Assembly (NCBI GenBank): GCA_963556255.1
Contig: OY744609.1
Span: 26,044,358-26,108,357, forward strand
DNA: 64,000 bases
DNA from: Allolobophora icterica
Taxonomy: Eukaryota > Annelida > Clitellata > Crassiclitellata > Lumbricidae
Direction: 5' to 3'
Of the stretch, positions 57,054 through 64,000 are shown piece by piece; the stretch's first letter is position 1; each line of letters begins with the position of its first letter. Position numbers and translations under genes: made by a program. Below the pieces are notes generated by a model. That model saw only the letters and a program-made list of their open reading frames with translations. It made no database searches and was not told the origin of the DNA.

Positions 57054-57530
57054 TGTGAACTGAGTTTTGTGTACAGTCTTGCAGTGCGAGATGTTAGCGT
57101 ATATATTTAGTGCGTTTACTTTAGTTTCACGTGTATTTGTATATATGATAGATGTATAACGTTTAGTCTTAGTGAGACGCGCGGCCGGCCAATCTCGGCA
57201 GCGGCGCGCTATATGTATATTATTAGAGTTCGCTTAGGCGCACAGAAGACAGGTGTGTCAAGAGGCGCGAAGAATTATGCTGACTAGAGAAGTTTGAATT
57301 CGAGTGTGTTCGCTGTAGTAGTGTGGCTGACTAGTCGAGTTGTAATCGAATTGAGTTCTGTCTGTTTGCTTCTTATTAAACTGAAAAGATATTAAACTGT
57401 GTTGCTGATTAATTCAGGTTATACTGATACGTAGAATTAGTGTTCAAAAGGTGAACGTTAAATAGGCGTTAAGTACGAAGAGAACAAGGATTTAATCAGA
57501 AGGATTGTCAACGGAAGGATTGGGTTGACA
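57054..57530 (+). repeat. 3' LTR
   Basis: 477 bp, TGTGAACTGAG...GGTTGACA, followed by CATAC and the continuing (CATA)n tract. Confidence 0.95.
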
Positions 57531-57620
57531 CATACATACATACATACATACATACATACATACATACATACATACATACATACATACATACATACATACA
57601 TACATACATACATACATAGG
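57531..57620. repeat. (CATA)n microsatellite, right of LTR element
   Basis: Continuation of the tract split by the retrotransposon, ending CATAGGCCTACA. The same CATAGGCCTACA occurs in block B at about 63966-63977, where no element is inserted. Confidence 0.95.
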
Positions 57621-58249
57621 CCTACAGACAGACAGAGTGAAAAAACGACAGACTGAATAAGAAAATAATACAAGAGGACAGATATTCTCGAAAGGACTTA
57701 CAGAGACCCGGAAACATACAGATAAAATAATGCAAACCGATCCCTGACCTAAACGATAAGCCAATCGAAGGGAACCTTTCAAACTGGCACTACGTGAAGC
57801 GATAACCTTTTCAGTTGACACCTTGAACTAGCACCTTCTTTTGAGGCTGGTCTTTTCTTCATCGGGTAATGACGGTGATTTGCTTTGGCACTTTTAGACA
57901 ATCTCTTTTCACAGTAACTAAATTATGTTACGCAATGGGTTACTTGAGTTCGGTAGATTACCTGAATGCAACTTCTAAATTTCAGTTAATATAGCTATAG
58001 TTATACATTGCACGAATAGTCAGTTAGCTCTTAGCAGTCATAACGTAGAGATCGTCGACTTCTATTTTTTTAGAATAGGGTAAAACGTTTGCGTACAGGC
58101 CTACAAGCACGCTACAGTCAGCACCTTTTAACACCCACCGCAATTGATCTACTAACAAGGCTTCGGTGTATCCCGGAAAAACGTTACGTGTATTAGGTGG
58201 CTTATTGCATTATGAACTGCATACTTCTACAGGAGGAAAATAGTGAATT
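57621..58249. other. Spacer between duplicated blocks, nothing recognised
   Basis: No gene or element seen. This is the junction side of the tandem duplication. Confidence 0.5.
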
Positions 58250-58671
58250 CCCTAAACTGATATAGGCTACATCTATATCACATTGTACATACCTGTACCG
58301 GGTGGATACCCGTTACAATTTTCCGGGTCAATAGACTTTGCACACCAGTTCAAACACCTCCCTTTTGAGATACGCTTTCCATACGTTTCCTCACTTCGCT
58401 ACCCGTCCATTCGATTTCTCACACTGCTGCCAATCACAATCGCATCTTCTAAAAATTCAATATCGTTGCAAAAATATAGACCAATAAACACTGGCGTATC
58501 CAGGAGGCCACACTTGCCATGACCTCTTCTGTTGGGGATCACAAGAGAGTGACATACCCAGAATGGCCCTTCTGAATCCACCAGGCTACACCTGCAAATT
58601 TTTTTGCATGTGGATTCGCTTGGTCAAAATGCAACTGGAGACGAGAGAGCTTAGACTGTAGGGTTTAAGGT

Positions 58672-60750
58672 TTAGTTTCGAACGCAGACACCATCATTGC
58701 TGCATTTGCCCCTTCCGCGATCGCACTGCCTCCCAGGCAGCAGGTAGACGGGTCTCTGGAGGAGATCGCGTCCCGGTCCAAGGCTCAGCGCCAACCACTC
58801 GGCAGGCAGACAGCTGACCTGGTCACTTGAAGTGACGCATCCACAGCAGACCTTACACTTGGCCGACTCGGGCCACTGGCAGCTGCAGTCCGCTAGGCCG
58901 TTCACAGTGCATACGCTGCGGCTACACACTCCACCGTGACACCGGCCTTCTCCTCCAGCGCATGCTGTTTCATCGGGGAGTATCCGAGGCGCTGGACAAG
59001 ACACCGAGCTCCCGTCACAGACGGAGTCCTTCGTACAGTCCGTGGCAGTTCGACAGATGAATGCCTCGTCTGCTCCTCGTGCTAAGCCTGAATCGCTGCA
59101 GCAGCGGTCCCAGCGAGGACTGCATTGACACCCGTCGGCATAGACGCAACCGTTGCTCGGCCCCATGCGACTCATAGACGGCGGACGACAGCACGGGTCG
59201 ATAAATGCACACGAATAGACGTTTCCACAGTCACACTTCTCTCCGCTGTCCAAGATTAGGTTTCCACAGATGGGGAACGGACGTTTCACGAAGCAGGCGT
59301 CTCTGCGGACGGCGATGACCTGCTGTATGCTGCGGATGGAGCACGGAGAGAAGGTCCAGTCGTTTTTGGCCAAGAGAAAGTCGTAGAGGTCGCGCGATGA
59401 GTGCATTAGGTAATGCCCTAGAGGTGAGCAGATGGGATTGCACGACATATCGTGGATGTCATCGTCGTGTTCCGCTCCGAACGTATGGCCTAACTCATGC
59501 GTGACGACGATCGACAGAATAGCCCGCGGAATCACTGTACCGTGACTTAGCTGCGTGACCATCGCCGTGTTCATCGTAAGTGTCAAGGACAATTGCGATT
59601 GATAGACCGTGTACGAATGCGCGCACATTCCGTGTTGCATGTCCGTGTAATTGGAGCGAAACGAAATTCCGAGCGTTTCCGCAAAGTCGCGGAATGTGAA
59701 CAATACCGCGACGCAAAACCCGGCGAAATTATAGGCCGTGAACGTCAGCAGTGTATCCTCGGGTCCCATGTCCACCCTGCGCATTGTGTATCCGGGCGTG
59801 GAAGGGTCCTGAAAGACGTGTATCATCCCGATCGAAAATCCAATGTCGTCGCCAACCGAATCGCCGTCAAAATCAGTCATGCGAAAAACAAAATCTGCTG
59901 TTGCAACGTGATTTACCATTTCCATGATCGTTAGTTCCACGCTACGATGCCCGATGCTCTCGAAAAATGTGTGATCGGCAGCGATAAGCATATCGCAATA
60001 CTGTGTCGGATCAGCTAAGATGTGTCGACGGCTACGAGCTCGCGTTGGAAAAGATCCTTCCCTCAAAATTTGTGCATATTTTTCGGAAAAGTCCCTGGGT
60101 TTCGAGTCGTTGGACGCTGTGATTCGAATGTCGGAACGTCGGTAAACCACCGCAAGATGCTTTCCTGTCCGGTTCAGTCGTGGATACCTCGAGATCGGTT
60201 CTACAAAGTAGCTTTCTGTTGGAGTGTGTACAGCGAACTCTAAGTCTTCTCTGTACATTGTTCCGTAGATTCGCGAACATTCCGGACAGTTTGTTTCGAT
60301 GCCGACGAGGACTGCCACTCCCAAATCCTCTACTCTCCGAGTGCGAGAGCCAGTTGAATCAAAGCTGACGACTTTCGTAGTGGGAAGAAGAATGGCTGCA
60401 TCGATTTCTGTTGCACGGTGGAGATACATGGAAAACGTCCGATTGAAGGCGTGGAATTCGATCGAAATCCCAATATCTACTTTTCGGTTTGGAGAAATTG
60501 GTTTAACCATCAGCTGCGCCATTTCGAAGCAGGGTACCATGTCGCTTAGTGCCAGACAAGGAGAATTTGTGGAAGGATTAGTGGTTTCGCTGAAGGGTTT
60601 CTTGTCGGGAGTACTTTCCGGTTTACCTCCTTCTTCTACAGCAGTTCGAGATTGGGAAACCATTGGATGACGCGCGGAATTCAGACAATGAGCAAAGGAG
60701 AGGATAAGGACTGTCCACCTTGTCGCTTGCATCGCTTTGGTGCAAATCAT
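58672..60750 (-). CDS. ADAM17-like secreted metalloprotease, copy B (intronless)
   Basis: 692 codons, same start and stop positions and the same domain layout as copy A: signal peptide, prodomain with a furin site, HELGHTFGAEHD, disintegrin-like and Cys-rich parts, no membrane anchor. By eye about 29 substitutions separate the two, for example T238A just before the furin site (RARSRR), N446H next to the Met-turn, S522R and T542Q in the Cys-rich region. None hits a zinc ligand or a cysteine. Both frames being intact with conservative differences suggests both are expressed or only recently duplicated. As for A, lack of introns suggests descent from a retrocopy. Confidence 0.9.
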   Translation of the reverse strand: MICTKAMQATRWTVLILSFAHCLNSARHPMVSQSRTAVEEGGKPESTPDKKPFSETTNPSTNSPCLALSDMVPCFEMAQLMVKPISPNRKVDIGISIEFHAFNRTFSMYLHRATEIDAAILLPTTKVVSFDSTGSRTRRVEDLGVAVLVGIETNCPECSRIYGTMYREDLEFAVHTPTESYFVEPISRYPRLNRTGKHLAVVYRRSDIRITASNDSKPRDFSEKYAQILREGSFPTRARSRRHILADPTQYCDMLIAADHTFFESIGHRSVELTIMEMVNHVATADFVFRMTDFDGDSVGDDIGFSIGMIHVFQDPSTPGYTMRRVDMGPEDTLLTFTAYNFAGFCVAVLFTFRDFAETLGISFRSNYTDMQHGMCAHSYTVYQSQLSLTLTMNTAMVTQLSHGTVIPRAILSIVVTHELGHTFGAEHDDDIHDMSCNPICSPLGHYLMHSSRDLYDFLLAKNDWTFSPCSIRSIQQVIAVRRDACFVKRPFPICGNLILDSGEKCDCGNVYSCAFIDPCCRPPSMSRMGPSNGCVYADGCQCSPRWDRCCSDSGLARGADEAFICRTATDCTKDSVCDGSSVSCPAPRILPDETACAGGEGRCHGGVCSRSVCTVNGLADCSCQWPESAKCKVCCGCVTSSDQVSCLPAEWLALSLGPGRDLLQRPVYLLPGRQCDRGRGKCSNDGVCVRN

Positions 60751-60960
60751 CTGAGATCAGGTGGTCGAGGTTTGTTCCGGTAGAACGCCCGTTGTTACTC
60801 TCAGCAAAAGACGTCGCATTCTTCCTTCTGTACTAATATTTCTATATTTTCTATATGTTTGTCATATAGACCAAGCGTAACCTTTACCTGCTTTTCACAA
60901 ACAATAACATATTGTTAAGAAAGATGCGTAGTCAATTTACCTTGATTACGCATTGTCTAC
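60751..60960. promoter_or_regulatory. 5' flank of ADAM copy B
   Basis: Same sequence as 48850-49065 with a few differences and a short deletion near 60948. Probable promoter side of the gene; no defined motif beyond AT-rich patches. Confidence 0.35.
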
Positions 60961-61665
60961 GTCATAAAGTCATAGAAGAACCAGAACAAAGTCTGCATAT
61001 GTCTCTGTGTGTCTGTTTGCATGTGTATATGTATGTATTTGTATGCCCTTGTATATTTATGTATGTACGCAATTATTTATATAGGTGAGTATGTATGTAA
61101 GTGAATATGTTCACATTTGGAATGGCCTTCGTCCTGCAACTCGCTCTACGATCCTCACTGGGTGTCCTGCGACATCTATCCGTTGTCTTAAATCTTTTCG
61201 GTGTCCTCTGGGTTCTTCGCACTGGGAGCGCCTCTGACTAGGTTGCACTGAGAGTGGCGCATCAGAAATTTAGAAATACATTACAGAACAATTTATTTTA
61301 TAACCTGTTTACGGCACTTTTTGCTGGTCCCTACGATGAATAGTTCTATAAAGACAAAAGGGTTGATCTAGAGATGAATGACACTGAAATAACAGGAAGC
61401 CAAAGATATGTAGAGTTGTGATTGCAACATCACTTTTTCTTACGAAGTTTTCAACTGGGCAAGTTAACTGGTTTTTAATTTTTTTGCAAAAATCAGATGT
61501 GTTTCTCTTCAAAGGTGACGTTTTCATCTTCACAGCTCCAAAGTTTTACAGTCTTTATCAGGTTCGTCAACATTTAGCACATCCTCAGTTGATTTGGTTA
61601 TGTGAGAAACTGGTCTTAGAAATTAGAATTACTTACATGATTCAGGATGTTTCGTTTTAGTCCAG
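60961..61665 (+). repeat. LINE 3' tail plus reticulon-derived segment, copy B
   Basis: Parallel to 42610-43210 in the reticulon gene. LINE block VHIWNGL.PATRSTIL near 61115-61160, a tail CAGAAATTTAGAAATACATT, then intron-like sequence, an exon copy and its downstream flank to about 61655. Confidence 0.85.
61515..61561 (+). pseudogene. Orphan copy of reticulon exon 5
   Basis: 47 bp, flanked by the same acceptor (TTCAAAG) and a GT donor (GTTCGT). It encodes GDVFIFTAPKFYSLYQ where the reticulon gene has GVVFIFTAPKFYSLYQ. The Val to Asp change would put a charge in the second membrane hairpin. No other reticulon exon lies nearby, so it is a pseudo-exon. Confidence 0.85.
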
Positions 61666-62199
61666 GGAATCTAGCTGATGTTTCCCTTCAACCTGGGCAA
61701 AATTGCTTCAGAAGTTTTTTGAACGGTTTCCTGATCGGAAACCGTTGCTGAATAACGTTTCCAAAATCCAACAAAATCGGACAACGGGAACACTCCCAAA
61801 AATGAATTTCAAAATGGCGGATTGGCTATTTCCTAAGAAAACCAATAAAACTAATTTACACCTTAATCCTGGTCTTGGCCTGTGGACCCGTTTGCAAAAT
61901 GATTTTGAGGAATATCGCACTTCCAGTAGTCATTGGGTCCCTATACATGAAAAATCACCGGCCACGTTGCAACGAATGACGCTATGGCCAAATTCAATAT
62001 GGCCGCCGTCGACCATATTGGAAACTTCACCTTTTTTGTTTATTTAGAGTATGTGCACGTGTAATACCTTTAATATTACTGATTTCGGTATGTAGAATTA
62101 ATTTCTGATACTCTTTTCGCCATTCGGGGTCATCTTCACATTGAAAGGTCATGGTCAAGGTCATCGATGACACCATGAAGCAAACTTTCCATCATTCGG
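61666..62199. other. Unassigned segment in block B
   Basis: A 114-codon + frame (61703-62047) has no motif I recognise. TTCAAAATGGCGG and ATATGGCCGCCG occur in opposite sense, hinting at a degraded inverted-repeat element. Confidence 0.3.
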
Positions 62200-62219
62200 T
62201 TAATGTAAATTTTTGTGTG

Positions 62220-62352
62220 ACAAGTAGACCTCTAAGCTAAAGATAGGCAGTCCCCAGCCAAGGACAGGTACACCCATAAGCTAAAGATTGGCAGACCCCA
62301 GCCAAGGATAGGTGGAACCTAAGCTAAAATGGACAGACCTCAGCCAAGGACA
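62220..62352. repeat. ~45-bp tandem repeat, 3 copies
   Basis: Unit CTAAGCTAAAGATAGGCAG plus CCCCAGCCAAGGACAGGTA repeated three times, next to the 3' end of a LINE remnant. Confidence 0.8.
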
Positions 62353-62965
62353 GGTAAACTTCTAAGTTAGAGGTTTACCTGTCCTAGGCCAATCGGTGTT
62401 TGGCGGAGCTTGGTAGGGAGCCCATTTGAGGTCATGGGGCAGCCACAGAGAAGGCACGGCGCTTCGGTATAGCTGTTCGCGCGCTGTGAATATGAAGTGG
62501 GACAACAGAGCTCCGGCAGGGATAAAGGGGCCAAGCCTTTTAAGCACCGCCGGACCAAGACAGAAATTCGATAAATGATGCGCTGTGGATAGGGGAGCCT
62601 GTGTATGCCATCCTTCATATACGCAGACACGTTGCCAAACTTGGGGATGCGGCCTACAAGACGGACAGCAGAACGCAGGATTCTATTCAGGGGCTCAATC
62701 GGGCAGACCGGAAGTCCGTCATATATGGCACTGCAGTAGTCCAACCGAGAAACAACAAATGCATGGACAAGCGCGGAAGCTGCATCGGGGGCAAAGAACG
62801 GGAAATCACCTTGAGCTTCCGGAGCAGGTAATAGTACCTGCGGGAGAGAAGATTTACGTGCCTCATGAATGCAAGTTCCAGGTCCAGGATGATTCCCAAG
62901 TCCCGAACCCAGGTCGAGAAAGAAAGGTGTGGGAATTGTAAGGCAAGAGAAGACAGATCTATTTT
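62353..62965 (-). pseudogene. LINE RT C-terminal remnant
   Basis: On -, VRDLGIILDLELAFMRHVNL followed by YYLLRKLKVI, then DYCSAIYDGLPVCPIEPLNR, AVRLVGRIPKFG, and YPQRIIYRISVLVRRCLKGL match RT thumb and post-RT blocks of Jockey/CR1-like LINEs. Frames shift between them. The RT palm is missing between this and the endonuclease part, so the LINE carries an internal deletion near 62965-63070. Confidence 0.7.
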
Positions 62966-63069
62966 AGAGAGCTGCTGGGGAGTGCCAAGCCGTATAAACT
63001 GCGTCTTTCCGGGTGGGCCGGTATGGTTGGTGGGTAAAGTGCATGGTCACTTAGCTGGTAGTCGTCTTG

Positions 63070-63940
63070 CGTAATAAAAACATCCAGCCAGCCGCCCAGT
63101 CTCGTATCGGTTCAGCGACTCGCTGCACCAGCCCGAACTGTTCCGCGACGAGTGTAAACTTTTTTGTCTCCAGTAGTTCCGGGTCCTCAAAGTTCATGTT
63201 ACCCGCGATCACCAGCTGGGTGTTATACAGTGCGAACTGTTCGAGTAGCGCCGAAAACTCTCAAAAGAAGGTTGTTGACGGCGGTTCAGGTTCCGGACAG
63301 TAGACAGCAATGATAGTCGGTGGGCCAAGAGGCGAGACGACGGAGACAACCAGAGCCTCGAAGGTGGTAGAATAGTCTGGCAGTGAAACCCTTCACCTTG
63401 GTACAGCTGAGCGATGGTAGACGATGAGCCCTCCGCCGCGTCCATCACCGTCCCGAACCTCAGCCCTCGGACAGTCAATGAACGAATATCTTGGCGGGGC
63501 GGATCTGCTGTCGCCGTCGATCTCTTAAGCAAGAAACTTAACACTTTCGACATGTGCGCGGTGCCTGAGGAGTATTCTTCGGATCCACCATACTCGGACC
63601 ATGTGCGCAATATTGTGATCAGGAGCAAAATTGCGATGGCACAGGTCTCTGCCACTGTCCTAAGGCGAAGAGTATACGCTTTTTCAGACAAGTTGCCCGC
63701 GCCATTATTGCTATTCAGCCTATGCTGAAGCCATTTACTTAAGTCTGGCTATTTTCTCTTTTATCCCAGATAGGTCCACAGCAAGGAGACTCTCTAAGCC
63801 CTTTATGTCTCCCATTATATTCAGTTTTATTGAAACCGTCTTCTCTCAACTTCTCAAGGATCATAATGATTTTACTCTCGGATGAGTAGTATCTGAGATG
63901 TAGAAATGATATGACCTGGAGTAGGCCTAGTCGGCACGGC
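63070..63940 (-). pseudogene. LINE endonuclease remnant, copy B
   Basis: On -, GGLIVYHRSAVPR, FEALVVSV, GPPTIIAVY, then LVIAGNMNFEDPELLETKKF and AEQFGLVQRVAEP give the GDmN-type and f.L.Q.V blocks of a LINE endonuclease. Stops and shifts present. The part 63256-63940 matches 49491-50185 in block A. Confidence 0.7.
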
Positions 63941-63957
63941 AGAAGAATAATGACCGA

Positions 63958-64000
63958 GACATACATACATAGGCCTACATACATACATACATACATACAT
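63958..64000. repeat. (TACA)n microsatellite at window end
   Basis: Homologue of the tract that received the LTR element in block A; here it is uninterrupted as far as the window goes. Confidence 0.95.

Larger units (their letters stand above)
50235..57530 (+). mobile_element. Gmr1-like Ty3/gypsy LTR retrotransposon (defective)
   Basis: Complete 7,296-bp element: 477-bp LTRs (TG...CA), primer-binding-site candidate, repetitive leader, gag-protease-integrase frame, integrase-RT frame, RNase H frame, polypurine tract, 3' LTR. Target duplication CATAC at 50230-50234 and 57531-57535 (a 4-bp reading is possible because the site is a CATA repeat). The RT and RNase H are of Ty3/gypsy style, yet integrase precedes RT as in Ty1/copia. 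That order defines Gmr1-like elements, whose gag is reported as the source of the vertebrate SCAN domain. No envelope. LTRs differ at 3 positions, so insertion is recent. Two lesions make this copy defective: an inverted duplication in the integrase and a frameshift before RNase H. Confidence 0.92.
58250..64000. repeat. Duplicated block B (ADAM locus)
   Basis: Direct repeat of block A, running off the window end. Compared with A it keeps the reticulon-derived exon segment and the rest of the LINE (61385-63255) and lacks the LTR element at the homologous (TACA)n tract. Confidence 0.9.

Overview
The window looks like nuclear DNA of an animal, most likely a marine invertebrate. The genes have phase-consistent GT/AG introns. 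There are dense microsatellites, tRNA-derived SINEs, many dead LINEs, hAT-type and YqaJ/THAP-type DNA transposons, and a Ty3/gypsy LTR retrotransposon of a type known from fish and marine invertebrates. The species cannot be fixed from sequence alone. No bacterial operons, rRNA or CRISPR arrays are present.

Host genes, left to right. (1) An EFCAB11-like EF-hand gene on + (coding exons between 20862 and 27070; first exon not found). (2) An unrecognised four-exon gene on - (32121-35665), encoding about 207-240 aa, possibly two repeats of a ferredoxin-like or dimeric alpha/beta-barrel domain. (3) A complete seven-exon reticulon gene on + (37265-44781, 266 aa), whose internal exon lengths (208, 139, 70, 47, 59) match those I recall for vertebrate reticulons. 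(4) Two tandem, intronless, secreted ADAM17-like metalloprotease genes on - (46771-48849 and 58672-60750, 692 aa each, about 96% identical), carried by two direct copies of a larger duplicated block (about 46340-50234 and 58250-64000).

Mobile DNA. From 1 to about 20 kb the window is mainly transposon remnants. Seven hAT-like elements across the window have inverted ends and readable 8-bp target-site duplications: 92-1117, 6496-7076, 7378-7586, 9774-11071, 14717-14956, 43234-43534 and 43686-44091. A decayed 3.6-kb element (about 14101-17690) has inverted ends, a broken THAP zinc finger on + and a YqaJ-like nuclease on -. LINE fragments lie on both strands. A 5'-truncated RTE-like LINE with an open 401-codon frame sits in an EFCAB11 intron.

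Between the two ADAM blocks lies a 7,296-bp LTR retrotransposon (50235-57530), inserted in a (TACA)n tract. Its LTRs are 477 bp each with 3 differences. Its domain order is gag - protease - integrase - RT - RNase H, with a SCAN-like gag, which fits the Gmr1-like branch of Ty3/gypsy. It is broken by a 381-bp inverted copy of its own protease region inside the integrase and by a one-base frameshift between RT and RNase H.

The most unusual observation is that a segment of reticulon intron 4/exon 5 (about 42610-43210), next to a LINE 3' tail, recurs upstream of the ADAM genes (60960-61665; shortened at 49070-49490). A second, orphan copy of the 47-bp reticulon exon is therefore present at 61515-61561. 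I infer that the segment moved from reticulon to the ADAM locus, that the ADAM block was then duplicated, that copy A lost about 1.87 kb, and that the LTR element inserted last.
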